DNA of 64,000 bases. It comes from Agarophyton chilense. Taxonomy: Eukaryota; Rhodophyta; Florideophyceae; Gracilariales; Gracilariaceae. Positions 41,467-53,810 of this stretch are shown here, one piece after another. The stretch is from contig JARGXX010000098.1 of NCBI GenBank assembly GCA_030374765.1, forward strand, positions 1,364,001 to 1,428,000, read 5' to 3'. Position numbers and translations under genes: made by a program. The notes under the pieces are model-generated. The model was not told where the DNA came from. It saw nothing but the letters and a program-made list of their open reading frames with translations, and ran no database searches. The stretch's first letter is position 1. Each line of letters begins with the position of its first letter.

Positions 41467-44310
41467 TCAACTCCTTCTCATCCCAACACAAAGCACTGAA
41501 GAGTTTACAACTAAAAGACGAAAGCGCTCTGCCAATCGTTATCTCTGAACCCTCTCTGTACCTCCCTTTCCCTTTGCCTTTCCCTTCTGAGGACTCTTTA
41601 GTTCTTTAGCCGTCTCTCTTCGCCCCTGTCCCTTTGACTCTGCGCGACGCAGCACACCCTCAACACAAAGCCACCGAAACCCCCAAACCACATTTCGTGG
41701 GGTAGTCGCCGTCGCCGATCAAACTCTCGAACTCACTATGCCGCGCCGCCCCGTTACTCGCCAAGCGCCGGGAGTCTTACCCGAAGAGATCGATGAAGTC
41801 ATGCCGAATGACCCACTCGAAGAAGTCGAAGAAACTCCATTACAAGGCCAAGAGCCGGAGTATACCGACGATGATCTCTATGGAATTGTGAAACCACACC
41901 TGCACGAAGTTTGCGCCGCTTATTGCAAGAAAGTGCAAGAAGTGGACGAGAAGATCGCACGCAGAATCTGCTTATTGGACGAACTAGTACAGAACCGGCA
42001 AGAAAACACCATCCCAAAGGCAGTCGCTCTGCCACGGATGCCGCTGGTTCCTGGTTCACAAGCAGAAGAATTCAACACGAAGTTCAAAGCTCTATCCCAG
42101 AAGTTTGTCCAAGACACACTGGAAATTCTCATCGATGCACGAGGCAATGATCTTAAAGCCCTCAAGATGAAAAGAAAAGGGCATTTGGAGCAAGCCATGG
42201 AGAAACAACAGGAGGCCTTGTATGAGTCGTTTACCCTGTCAACAATTATAAAACAGCTATAAGTTCAAACCCTTCTACACCGCTATAAAGAAGATCTTTC
42301 GAAGACATTGAAGAACTCCCAGTTTCTGTCCGAACTATCGTGTTCCTTTGGTTACTACGTCAACACCGAGAAGAAAAATGCCCCACTTCTGAAGAAATCC
42401 GCAGAAGATGCTGATGAAGAGGTGTCCTCAACCGCTGGGGTCGATCAGTTGCGGAAGCAGTCGAAGGCCCTCCGAGAAGATGTGAAGTCGATGAAGATGA
42501 AGACGAAGCAGCAGAAGAAGAAAAACCCCCCCAAAGCCCAGAAAACCCCTAAACCGCCTCAAGGGGGATCAAACGCGGGGGGAGGACGAAGAAGAAGACC
42601 AAAGGAAACCCGAAGCCTGGAAAAAATAGCAAGTGCGGCGCCGCAGAACGTGGCGCCAATCAAAATTAACCGGTTTCAGGCCTAGGAAACCCCGATCATT
42701 GGAGCATATGGAACTGAAGTACAACCCCCCAATCGACATTGATGATACAGGCGTACCTTTCGCAGTTAAGAAAGTACTGTCTGTTGGGGGAGGATTTGTG
42801 CTCAGGACGCCACTCAAAGTTTGTCTTCGAGACAAAGTGGATCAACTACTAAAGGCTCTAGGATCGGGATTCAGGAGGATCGAAAACACACTCTTGATGC
42901 GCACATAAAGAAAAATGGAGAGAGTCATCAAACGCATCAAGGTTAAACGACCTCCTACCTTGCATCTAACGCTGATGCGAGGAATATGGTACATCATGAA
43001 CATGGGGTGGGTTGTCAAAGAATCAGACAAAAACCTCGGCCTCACGTTAATGAGCCGAAAGTTCTCTGACAATCTGGTTAGTAAGGAAATCCACGAGGAT
43101 GTATTCTCTGAGGTCAGCTCCTTCCCCCTTGAAGGGCTCCTCAGTAACATCGATGGTATCTTGCAAAACAGCCGGAAACCCTGACAATACCAGAAGGATC
43201 ATATGCAGCATGCCCTTAATGCCACAGATCCAGCCCCCTTCTACGTACTGCCGAAAATCCACGAGCCAACAGTCAAATCTAGACCTATAACTGCTTCCCA
43301 CTCGTACATTACGGGGGCGTTGTCTAGAGAATTGAGTAAACCTTAACAAAGAAGTTCTCAAGATCCCAGCGATATTAGTGATTAGCTGGCAGACTGTTGG
43401 GCAATTGGAACGAATGCATATACCTTTTGATTGTGTGTTCCTGACATACGCCGTGGAAAGATGCTACCCTAACTTGGACCTCCAGGATGCGATTCAAGTG
43501 TTAACCAGTGAACTGCCACTCATCTTTACGGCTAACAACGCATTCTGGACACAAGTGTCACGACTCATCATGTACAATAACTTTGTTACTGATGGAAACG
43601 GGGTTCATAGACAGATGGAAGGAACAGAAACAGGGACAGCGGTTGCCTCTGCCTTTGCCAATCTCTATCTGTTCTACAAGTTCCGACGGATTTTCATTGA
43701 CTCAGTCAGCAGTGTCATCATAAACCGCCGGTATATTGACGACGGTCTAGTGGTACTGCGATCCAAAAAGGCTGCTGAGAAGCTCATGGAAAGGCTGAAC
43801 AACTGTTCAAACCTAAGTCTGACATGGGATATCAGCGACAGGAAAGCCATCTACCTGGATCTGGAGATATACAAAGGACGACGGTTTTTCTTTGAAAACA
43901 TTGAGGATATCAAGGTGTACACCAAGCCTATATCCAAGTTCTTGTACCTCCATGGAAAGTCCAATTCTCCCACGCACACATTCCCTGGGGTCGTGAAAGG
44001 AGAAATGATTAGATATCTCCGGAACACCAGTGATGAGACTACGTGGAAACTTAAAGTGAGCCATCTGTTCAAGATGCTGGCAAATCGTGGATATACGGGA
44101 AAGTATCTACGGACAGCACTGGACTATGTGGGCTACCGCGACAGGAAACGGATCCGAAGACAGTCCCTGAGGAAGCCACCTAATTTGGGAGAATTCGTGA
44201 GGTGTAACTATCACCCACGGATTAAAAGAGTTTGGCGGATACTGGAGGATTGGTTCACCCTAAGGATGCCGAATCATGGAATCAGAAACAAGTAGCCAAG
44301 GACCCTATAT
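41467..44310 (+). mobile_element. Penelope-like element P1, copy 2 (3' end missing)
   Basis: Leader, ORF1 (41738-42262), charged segment (42308-42685), the first reverse-transcriptase block (42915-43184) and the main reverse-transcriptase frame (43378-44295) match copy 1 almost base for base; I noticed a one-base difference in a run of C near 42530. The copy stops near 44310, about 410 bp short of the tail of copy 1, where unique DNA begins. Confidence 0.87.
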
Positions 44311-44336
44311 ATATTAGAGGTTGTAAGTGTGGGCTG

Positions 44337-44916
44337 GCGCTTGGTAAAACGCAGTTGTCAGTAGCGCTTGGTAATTACATACACCAAGCGCCACGCGCTG
44401 CATTCGACGTATGTGCGATTTTGACCCCCTGGATGGAAAACGTTGTGCTGGAGAGCGCGTATGACACATTGGCACGCTCAAAAAATCGTGGCTCATTGCG
44501 CTCAGGCGCTTCGTTCGGGTAACGTAGCGCGCGACTTGCCAGATGTTGGGGCGCAGCACCCATTTTCGCAATATTTGCTTTTGAAAAAATCATAAATTTT
44601 AGGCGCGCTGGGCTTTCTGCCAAATCCTGCGTTTGCACATGCTTTATTGTAACATTTTTGCTACACAACGTGGAGGCGTGCGTCGAGTGTGGCACTCAAA
44701 GGCGCTTGGTTTCAGCCACATCTCCGCTGCACAGTCGAGCTGTGTTGTAAGCTGGATAATGTGCGAAATTTTTATGAAAAGAAAGGGTTAGGGTATGCGT
44801 TTGCGCTTGGTTCTGTGGCGATTTCGTGGAGGCAGTTGGCACATTGTCAGGCGTTTTGTATGTGCGTTTTTGGGGTCGTGGACGCGGCTAAAAAAGGTGC
44901 GTTTGCGCTTGGTTCT
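44337..44916. repeat. GCGCTTGGT short-repeat cluster with a perfect inverted pair
   Basis: GCGCTTGGT occurs at 44337, 44364, 44702, 44803 and 44905. The second copy faces ACCAAGCGC at 44383-44391 across a 10-base loop, making a 9-bp perfect stem. The last two are part of a 19-bp direct repeat, TGCGTTTGCGCTTGGTTCT, at 44796-44814 and 44898-44916. Confidence 0.75.
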
Positions 44917-45213
44917 AGGATGGTTTTCATATCCGGCAACACTGGGGGCCGATATTCGTTGGTATTGTCAAGTTCAATGTAGGTTGAGTGTGGTGAGTAG
45001 TAGGTCAGGCGAGTGCTGGCGCCACACTCTCAGCTAAAGAAGACGCGTGCAGTGCGTTTAGTGAGGTAGGGATGACGTATGCTTAACGATGCCAGGTAGG
45101 GTCTTATGAAGTAAGGTTTGTCCAACAGTGCCATCGCCACAAAGTAGCTATTGGTCAGGGCCTACGAGAGTTTACGTTTTCGTACAGGAAACCATTGTGT
45201 ACGGGCTTTTACA

Positions 45214-45249
45214 GGTTTCAGGGGTTTAGGAGTTTAGAGGTTTTAGGGG
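45214..45249 (+). repeat. Degenerate telomere-like tract
   Basis: Four successive 8-9-bp units, GGTTTCAG, GGGTTTAG, GAGTTTAG and AGGTTTTAG, then GGG. These resemble TTTAGGG/TTTTAGGG-type telomere repeats. The tract is too short and variable to prove telomeric origin. Confidence 0.5.
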
Positions 45250-45294
45250 AAGCTTTACCTTTATGGGATTTTGAATTTACGGAGAGGAAAACAT

Positions 45295-45880
45295 GAATAT
45301 ATTGGTGTTTTGGCATGCTGAAAAATCAATGAATTTTTTGATGTCTGTGTCTGAGTGGAAAACAGGGCCGGCCAGACAAAAAATTGTAAAATTTATGCTG
45401 TGGCGCAGGTCAAGCAGTCAGACATGTATTTTGATTAAATCTACCGAATTAGCAGGCCTCCGTACACCGCAAATGCAAGTTTGATTGAGACTAGGAAAAC
45501 GAGATAGAAGGTGCCAAAAATGGAGGTTGCCCGAGACAAAACGGGTGTCTGAGAACGCACGGGTGTGTATGAACTTGAGACAGTTGCCATATCAAACTCA
45601 TCTGTGGGCACTGGACTACACGTTGACCGGGCATGTAACGCAGCTAAACACGTATAAAGACGTGTGAGGGAAGATCTTAGAGAAATCCAAAGTGTACAGT
45701 TGAACATGGTGGCCGCTAGATGATCTGATCTAATTTTCGAAAAGCTTCAGATTTGGGTGTGTTTGGGAGGGGTTTTACAATCTGAGAAAAGGTCTTCGCC
45801 GTTTGTGCGGTAGACGGCAGATGACTAGCTCGTGATTCACCGAACTGTGGACACGCACAAGTAGGGCTGAGGAGAGTGTT
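45295..45880 (+). other. Noncoding block E, copy 2
   Basis: It aligns with 29723-30298 with a few percent of changes and small indels. No convincing gene. It leads into the copia pol scrap at 45881-45996. Confidence 0.6.
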
Positions 45881-45996
45881 GGATTGCATGACTGCCGATA
45901 TGCTCAACATACCGCTTTGCCGTGTGAAGCACGAGAGGTTCCGTGAAGACAGTGGCGTCCGACACCTAGACCTTTGAAGTCATTGACAGAGGAACG
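45881..45996 (+). pseudogene. Scrap of the copia pol 3' end before the lone LTR
   Basis: The same fragment as 30299-30414, joined to block E on the left and to an LTR on the right. Confidence 0.9.
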
Positions 45997-46667
45997 TGTT
46001 GGCTGTTGACCGTGTGCTGTCACTGAAAACCAAAAGTGCAGGGGAGCATGGGCTGTTTTGGAGGGTGCCTCTGGAAAAGCGCCTATGCGTGTCAGTCGGA
46101 TCTCGACTTGAACTCGGGCTGTGATTGGCTACTGCAAATGTGCACAGATGGTATGGCACTATTGGGTGTGTCTGTAGGAGACGTGTGTACGTGTTCTACT
46201 TGTAATATTGTGCACGCCGTTCAGGATGTTCAGCTGGTGTACTATGTACAAATCTCACAAGGTGTATAGAATGTACTTGGAGAAGAGACGTGTCATGTGT
46301 AATACAGGAGACTTGGTGTACTGTGCTGGAACGTGAGTGTGTATGGAGGCGGTTTGCAAGTAGTGTGTGTTGGCATATTGAATTTTTGCAAACGTCAGTG
46401 TAATTATGGGCTGTGCACTGTTGCATTGCCTTGTTGTGCGCTGCAATGAACTTTGACTAGGGTTAATGTCGTGCTTGAATATGATTGGTAGTATTGAGTG
46501 TCCCTGCTTTGTAGTCTGGGGTTTACTTTGGGTTGTATTCTAGATGGCTGACATTTTGGAGTAGTAAATAAGTGAAAGTTTGAGCGCCTGCAAGTAAATC
46601 CGAGCTAAAGCTGGCGACCTTCCTTTTCTTCCCCTCAACTTTTCCTTCAGCCTTTCCCTATCCAACA
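45997..46667 (+). repeat. Lone copia LTR (671 bp)
   Basis: It runs from TGTTGG to CCAACA, with an 18-bp gap relative to the others near 46141. On its left half it matches the copia 5' LTR at most sites where the two LTRs differ; on its right part it more often matches the 3' LTR. P2 follows directly, as after the full copia. It therefore looks like the product of LTR-to-LTR recombination that removed a copia interior. Confidence 0.85.
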
Positions 46668-46889
46668 CCGGCCTCTTGAAAAAAGCTGCCACCTAGGCCG
46701 ATGATGATCCGAAGAACCACTTGGAGGAAGAGGTCCAAAAAATAAGAAGGAAAATATCCCGGAGCTCCCTCTAAAACTAATAAGAAAAGCAAAGAAAATA
46801 AATTCTCAAATGCTCTGAATTTCCCTAAAACCAAGAAAGCGACCCCCCCTATAACTCAAAGATGAAAGGCGAAAGAATCCCTTAAGAAA
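46668..46889 (+). mobile_element. Penelope-like element P2, copy 5, left piece
   Basis: It aligns with 37062-37284. It ends in AGAAA, after which chromovirus B begins; the element resumes at 57563. Confidence 0.9.
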
Positions 46890-47554
46890 TGTAGTATTCT
46901 ACTATGGCGGGGAATCCGATAGGATGATTTTTCGCGAAGTCGCGGTTGGAACTCATAAGTGAGTGATGTCATCAAACTTGTGATATGAAACGGCACACCG
47001 CGTAGGATGCCAGAAGGCAAGGTACATTAGTGGAACACGTGGTATCACGAGTGGACTGGCTTGCAACGGCGCAGGTAGTGGCGTTCCACGTGGCAGGTTT
47101 TACTACCCTTTGTAGCTAGACGTCCATTAGGGACCATACCCATACAGTTGTTTGGCTAAGTGGCTGACCACTGGGTATTATTTTTTTTTTTTTGGGAACT
47201 CACCCTGGCACAGAGTATATAGTGCACCAGAGGTGAGCGCCGACTCCAAGTAAAGGAGACAACATGGGCATCATGACTATTCTGTTCCTCACTTAGGATT
47301 CCTTAACCGGAGATCCGGACGAGCTATAATAGATAGTCAGCCCCCAACCACTTCACGAGCCGTCTCGTACCTACATTCCCTCAACGCTTTATAGTTGCAC
47401 TGTTCACCCTCGCTGGCGAGTAGTGGCCTTACACCCCACTTCCAGCTCGATGGTGTTGTAGCTCTACCACCTCTCTTACTTCGCTGCAAGCGACCCATCG
47501 GCAGTCCGAACGCTGTCGCAGGTGTCTGCTCTTTCCGTTAGAGCGGATACTACA
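46890..47554 (+). repeat. 5' LTR of chromovirus B (665 bp)
   Basis: TGTAGTAT...ATACTACA ends. It has a TATA-like TATATAG at 47216-47222 and a run of T (about 47181-47193) where the 3' LTRs have mixed T and A. Differs from its 3' LTR at a few percent of sites. Confidence 0.95.
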
Positions 47555-47769
47555 AGTGGTCTCCCGACTAAGAACCACTGTGGTCAGCTGCACTGAACAA
47601 TTCGTTCCTGGAACGTGGAATCGATATCGATTCTCGGAAGAAGTGGAATCACTAAAGTTATTGTTTATCAAACCACCTCCGGCAATTGCGGAATTCATAG
47701 TGGTTGAACACGTGGTCGAGAAGTCGAAGACACCATTTGGTTCGCACCTGGAATCAGGTATGGTCTAAG

Positions 47770-49923
47770 ATGCCGAAGACCCGAAGCCAGTCGAGTATTG
47801 GTCGCCCCGGTCCTGCGGGACCACCCCCGAAACCGAGTCTCGCCTCATCTGTTGAAGCCGGAGTGCGATTGTATCGTCAAGCGATGTCGCGCTCACGCTC
47901 GGTGAATGATGAACGAGATCTCTCGGATGTACCGGCCCCTGTGGCAGCGGCAGTCACGCCCACCACAGAAGCCGTAGTTGACCCTGAGGTCGTTGGACCT
48001 CAAGAAGAGGATGATTTGCGCACGGAAGTGCGTCGTCTCAAGTCTGAGTCAAGCGTTCCGCGTGTGTGCATGGTTGCGTTGGAATCGCAGATCGCTGCTC
48101 TTCGCGCTGATGTCGAACAATTACGTAGTGCGCAGCAAGCACTCGTTCGTCAAGACGATGGGATGCAGGTCTCTGCATCAGTGAAAACACTACGTGAGGA
48201 TTTGAACCATCTACTGGAGAGGTACGGGAATACGCCCGATGCGCTACCCGGCTTAACCGTGGATGTAGAGGAAGTTCTCACTCGAGTTAACCCTCGTTTA
48301 GAACGCCTGGAGGCGGCAGTTCATGCGCAGACTGCTGCTAAACCAGTCGTGCTGGAAGAGGAAGGAGCTCCTTTGGACGAAGCTCGTTCGAAGAAGTCGA
48401 AGTCACGACGTAAGAAGCGGAAATCCGCACGTCATTCGAGTGATGAATCGTCAAGTACAGAGCGCTTCAGTTCCAGTACTGATGATTCTAATGATTCAGA
48501 TACGTCAGATGACGACGACAGTGATGATGGTCATCGAAGGTCCCGATCTCGGAAGAATAACACGTCTTCGTGGTTAATAAGAAAAAAAGGCTCACCTTAC
48601 AGAGGATTGAAGGTGCTCCCGTGCACGAATCCGCTTTATCGGAAGGTCCTGAATTACAGGTACTACTGTCTGAAGGTGAAGAGCAAGAAGCGCTCAGGAC
48701 GCGAAACCGCGAAGGTGAAGGATCACATCAAACGATTGAAGATCGGCCTTTATGATTTAATATTTGATAGGAAAACACCCATTCTCGTTATCGAGTTTCT
48801 CACTCGATTCGTTGCCGAAGCAGACACTCTAGAGATGACTGAACCACAGGCAATGGTGTCTTTACCACACTTTCTGAAGGGTTTTGCTTTACAGCAATAT
48901 CGTTCCGTATGCGGATCATTGACAGTCGATGAAGGCGGCGTTACCTCATAGCCAGAGGCGGTGCAGTATTTGCTGCGCAGTTACGCGACTTCAAACGCGA
49001 TACGTCAGGCGATCCTGGACCTAAGAGACGGGACCCAAAAGCCTGAGGAGGGCGAAGCTGAGTACAGCTCAAGGCTTAACAAAGCTTCAGTCTGCTGTGG
49101 AAACGTTCACTCGACAGAGGAAAGGATTACCTTGTACAACGACGGGCTGGACCCGAGCATCAAGTCGTTGGTAGCTCGATATCGAGAGAAGCATGGAAGA
49201 GTCTCCTTTTTTGAGTTAGTTCAGTTTGCGAAAGCTGAAGGAGACGCGGCCAGAGCGCGTGGTAGCCCCCGTCGTTCAGTGGCTTTTGAAACCTCAATGG
49301 GTAAGGAGAAGATCTCCGCCAGAGTTAATCAGCGCAGCAAACTGCTACATCTGGAATCTCCAGTGCACTCACGAGATTCGTCGTTGGCACCCAAAGGCAT
49401 TGACTCGCATGAGGAGGCGGTCCATTGAATGGAATATACGGACGCTTCTGTACCTACAGAGTATATCCCACACTCGGAGTCTCAGTACGAGGAATCTCTA
49501 ATGGCTGTGGAGGGCCGTCGCCGTATGTACCATCCCTACATGGTGCCACCACAAGGAAGTTTTAAGAACGAGAAACCCGGATGGATGGATACTCGCACGG
49601 CATACCGTTCAAAACCTATGTTGACCAACCGTCGTGACGGTTTGATATGTTATTCATGTTATGGATAACACCATTTGAGTGCAGAATGCACGCTTCCTTT
49701 AAAGGATCTGAGTCGTATCATGACGAATTACGAAGCACTCTCAGAAGAGGAAAGGAGCCGCGTACCGGCGGGCATGTATTGGAAAGCCAAAAGTTGGTTT
49801 TCTCAGACACCAATGCGCTGGAGAGACAAGCCCGTTGCTCAGAATGCTCAAGTGTTACAACCCGGAACCCCAGTAGGAAGAGGCGCCTTTGAGACGAATA
49901 AGCCGGTGCAACCGGATAACTAA
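47770..49923 (+). pseudogene. gag: Chromovirus B gag region (fossil)
   Basis: Same layout as copy A's gag, but the first part is open from the methionine at 47770 (MPKTRSQSSIGRPGPAGPPP), which supports that codon as the natural start. Coiled-coil-like, basic and Ser/Asp-rich stretches precede the capsid-like part; a zinc-knuckle-like cluster lies near 49645-49686. Broken. Confidence 0.82.
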
Positions 49924-49964
49924 GTGCGGGAGCCCCTAGGGAGTCGGCACTAGTCGATCCCGTA

Positions 49965-50500
49965 GTGCTGACCAGGGAGAGCTCGCTTCCCTGCTCCCGC
50001 GCTTGGAAGCCCAAGATTCTCTTGAGGCCTCAGAAATTTCCGCCATACGGAATCAATCCGCCTGACGGAAAGCGAGTACAGTTTGACTGTGATTTAAATC
50101 GTCGTTGGAGACGTTATACTTGCCCGTTAAAACTGGAAAGTTACCTCATGGTAGTGTCTAAAAGAAACAATAAGGTCGATGCCGACATCGGCACTGACAG
50201 GAATCTCTTATCTCGCCGATTGACTATCCTGGACACAGGTGCTGGTCTGAACTTTATACGGGATTCGGAGCTCGCTCCTGCTGACTGAGAACGTATTCGA
50301 TACGGTCCTTTACCGGACATCCGGGATGCCAACAAAAATGCTATGAAGACACTGGGAACAGTTCGACTCGTGGTGCGTTTGGGACGCTTTGTAGTCCTAG
50401 TCGACTTCATCGTCTGTAAGACGTTAGCTGCACCAGTGGTACTGGGATGTGTTTATTGCGACAAGTTTGTTGAAGCCATTCGCCCGCGAAGAAAACTAGT
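49965..50500 (+). pseudogene. pol: Chromovirus B protease region (fossil)
   Basis: The LDTGAG active site and the APVVLGCVYC closing motif are at the same positions as in copy A (offset 47249). Confidence 0.85.
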
Positions 50501-51088
50501 GGAACTAGATGATGGATCAATGGTACCAATTGTTCGCAAGCCAATGCGTCGTTGCCCCGAAGCACCTCTACTTCCACCATCTATGGAATACGGGAAATCC
50601 CGAGGACGTGTCTCGCCAAGGATACGAGTAGCGAAGAGTGCCATGCTGAAGGCGCAAACCAAAACTTGGGTTCAAGTAAGAACAGAACGACACGGACTCG
50701 TGGTAATTCAACCGAATACTCGGATGTACGAATCCTGTGGATTGCTAGTCGCTAACGGCATTGCTCAGGTTGATCCTGGTACCCCCTTTTGGATACTAGT
50801 GAGTAACTTCACCGATATTGATTATCATATACCGAAGAATCTGGTCGTTGCAACAGCTTTGCCTCATCCCACAGTGGTGGTCCCTACTCACATTTCTACC
50901 GCAGAAGTATTGGGATCAACCCATGTCGGTGACACAGACGAAGAACTGCAAATTCCGTCTGGAGATCAATTGCAAACGACAAAGGGTCCAGAGATCCTGG
51001 TCGATGAGCTAGACTTAGCACATGTGTCGGAACACTACAGAACGGAGATCAGGTATATGCTGAAGAAGTATACAGCCATGTAAAGTGG

Positions 51089-52410
51089 AAAACTAGGAGA
51101 GATCTCCGCTACGGAACACCACATTGATTTGGTCCCAGGGTCACGACCCATCTCCCAACCACCCTACAGAGCGGGACCGCGAACTCGCCAAATCGAGGAG
51201 GAGAATGTCAGCAAAATTCTGGAAAAAGGAGTAATCGAAGCAGCTCAATCTGCTTGGGCCTCACTAGTGGTGCTGTTTCCAAAATCTGATGGTTCTTTAC
51301 GATTCTGCATCGATTATCGAAAACTGAACGCAGTTACAGTTCGGGATACATACCCGTTGCCTCGAATGGACGAATGTATTGACAGCTTAGAAGAAGCGAA
51401 CGTGTTCACCACATTGGACGCCAACTCTGGCTATTGGCAGGTGCCTGTAGCGGAAAAAGACCAAGACAAAACCGCATTTGCGTGTCACCCCGGTCTCTAC
51501 CGTTTCAAAAGGATGCTTTTTGCCTTAACGAATGCACCGGCTACTTTTCAGCGTACTCTGGACATCATGCTCTCAAGATACAAGTGGAAGACTTGTTTAG
51601 TCTATTTGGACGATGTGATCATCTTTTCCCAGGATGCGGAAAGCCATTTATGGCATGTCGAGGAGATCCTCAAAGCACTATAGAACGCAGATATCACCTT
51701 GAAGATCAAGAAATGCGAATGGTTCGCTGGCACTGTCCGGTACTTAGGACACGTGATCAAACCGGGACAGATTGCCATCCAAGAGGCACAAACAGCGGCT
51801 CTTCGCGAAGTACAACCTCCGTCGACACAGAAGCAATTGCGTTCTTTACTCGGCTTGTGCAACGTCTACCGACGATTCGTGCCGCGATACTCGCATATAG
51901 TGGCACCGCTCAACGCAAAGCTGCGTAAAGGACAACCAGTACAGCTGGAAGAATTCAGACAAGCTGAAGCGGAAGCGTTCGACACGCTGAAGACAAAGAT
52001 TTTTACAGCCCCAGTCTTGGCGCTGCCCATCCCCAACCTGCTATACTCAGTGGATACCGACTCTAGCGAGTACCAAGTAGGGTGGGCCCTTTTCAAACAC
52101 ACCCTGATGGTGAACGCAAACCAATTGGTTACTGGTCAAGATCGCTGAACGCAGCTGAGAAAAAGTATTCAGTTTCAGAAGAGGAATGCCTTGCAGTGGT
52201 TTGCGCTCTAACCACATTGCGACCGTATCTCCAAGGAGAACGTTTTACCGTCAACACGGATCATTCGTCTCTACGATGGTTACTGTCCATTACAGACCCG
52301 TTTCGTCGTCTCACACGATGGCGCTTACGCCTTTTTGAATTCGATTTCGAGGTGAAGTATAAGAAGGGATTGGTCTCTGTCCAAGCTGACGCGCTATCGC
52401 GACTCAAAAC
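51089..52410 (+). pseudogene. pol: Chromovirus B reverse transcriptase and RNase H (fossil)
   Basis: Motifs are as in copy A: FCIDYRKLNAVT, FTTLDANSGYW, YLDDVIIFS and, for RNase H, YSVSEEECLAVV, FTVNTDHSSLRWL and VQADALSR. The RNase H part is better kept than in copy A and runs on into the integrase frame (52082-53323). Confidence 0.92.
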
Positions 52411-52549
52411 ACTGGGTGAAACCCAAGGCGAAATCGATGAAGAGATACCTTGCTTGTACATGGAGACCCATTCACCATCTTTTGAAGAAGAAGAAGAAGA
52501 GACCCTTGATGATTATTCGGATGCCGAACCGTTCCTTTCATTAGCAGAC

Positions 52550-53810
52550 ACTGACCCTTCAGCTCAACTCGAGCGAATCTCCTGCACTGAGCTCCTCAAT
52601 GAGCAACACGCCGATACGTTTTGTGCATCGATACGCTCTCGTCTTAACGGGGGGGAGGAGCTCCCCTTTCCACTCGATTCACGAGGAATACTGTTAAGAC
52701 ATGTCGAAAAGCATGATCAAATCGTGATTCCACACGTCTTGAAGAGTCGAGTACTGCATCTGGCACACTACAGCAGGCTGTCTGGTCATCCAGGAGGAAC
52801 GAAGTTGTTCATGACTCTAAGAAGAGATTTTTACTGGCCTACTTTGGCAATGGACTGCCATGCTACAGTGAGGTTGTGTACAACATGTGCGAAGAATCGC
52901 GTGAAGCTTTACAGGAAGCGGAAACCGATGAAGTTATTCCAGGCGAAAGCGCCTTTACAATACGTCAGTATCGACATCCTAGGGGAATTGATTCGCTCAA
53001 GGCGAGGTTATCGCTACCTATTGGTAATCACCGACCGCTTCTCGAAGCTAATGCGGACTGTGCCGCTGAAGCGGATAATCGCAGCCGTAATCGCACAGGC
53101 GTTTATCAAACACTGGGTATTTATATACGGAGCACCAGAAGTTCTGTTATCAGATAATGGGAAGCAATTCGTTGCCAAGTTCTTCCAGAATGTTTGCCGC
53201 ATTACGGGCATTCGAAACGTGTTTACCACGACCTATCATCCGCAATGCAATGGTCAGGTGGAGCGTTTCAACCGCACGCTGATAGCAGCACTACGACACT
53301 ACATCGCGGACCACCCGAAATAATGGGACATGTTTACGGATACTCTCTGCTACGCGTACAATACGCAAGTGCATACCTCTACTAAGACGGCACCGTTCGA
53401 CGTCGTGCTCTCACGTAACTCTCCGGCTTTACCGGTTGCGCTCGACGACGAGACAGAATTGGACGCGCCGACCCCGGCTAAGTACCATCTGAAATGGAGG
53501 AATGACCTGAAGGCCAGAGCGGAAGAAGCAGCTAAAGAGTTATCAAAGACGCAAGCTCGCTATAAGCGAAACTATGACGTCAGAAGGGGAAGAGGAAATC
53601 CGGCAATCCGAGTAGGAAGTAGCGTCTTCGAGCGAGTTGAAAGACCGGACAAACAGGAAGAATCTCGTCATAAGTTGTTGCCGATAGCAGCTGGACCCTT
53701 CAAAGTGGTGGACCTTGATGAAGACACAGTTGTCATCAAGAAAGGTGAGGACGTTGAAAGTTTAACGTGCGATCGCGTTAAAGTTGCGCCTGACCCACAA
53801 GTGGAAGTCC
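52550..53810 (+). pseudogene. pol: Chromovirus B integrase (fossil)
   Basis: HHCC (HLAHYSRLSGH ... CTTC), the DDE core (SIDILGE, LLSDNGKQF, NGQVERFNR) and a GPY/F-type AGPFKVV are all visible. Broken near the end of the core. Confidence 0.92.

Larger units (their letters stand above)
44311..45294. other. Single-copy segment
   Basis: The only stretch of this length with no counterpart elsewhere in the window. No reading frame is convincing. It holds five direct and one inverted copy of GCGCTTGGT, a GGGTTAGGG at 44785-44793, and a degenerate telomere-like tract at 45214-45249. It lies between the broken end of P1 copy 2 and block E, so it is either the left continuation of block E or foreign DNA caught at a break. 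Confidence 0.7.

Noticed and set aside
44375-44982. Frames of 80-106 codons in the single-copy segment as genes
   Set aside because: They overlap on both strands with no motif; the GCGCTTGGT repeats and GT-rich runs explain them.
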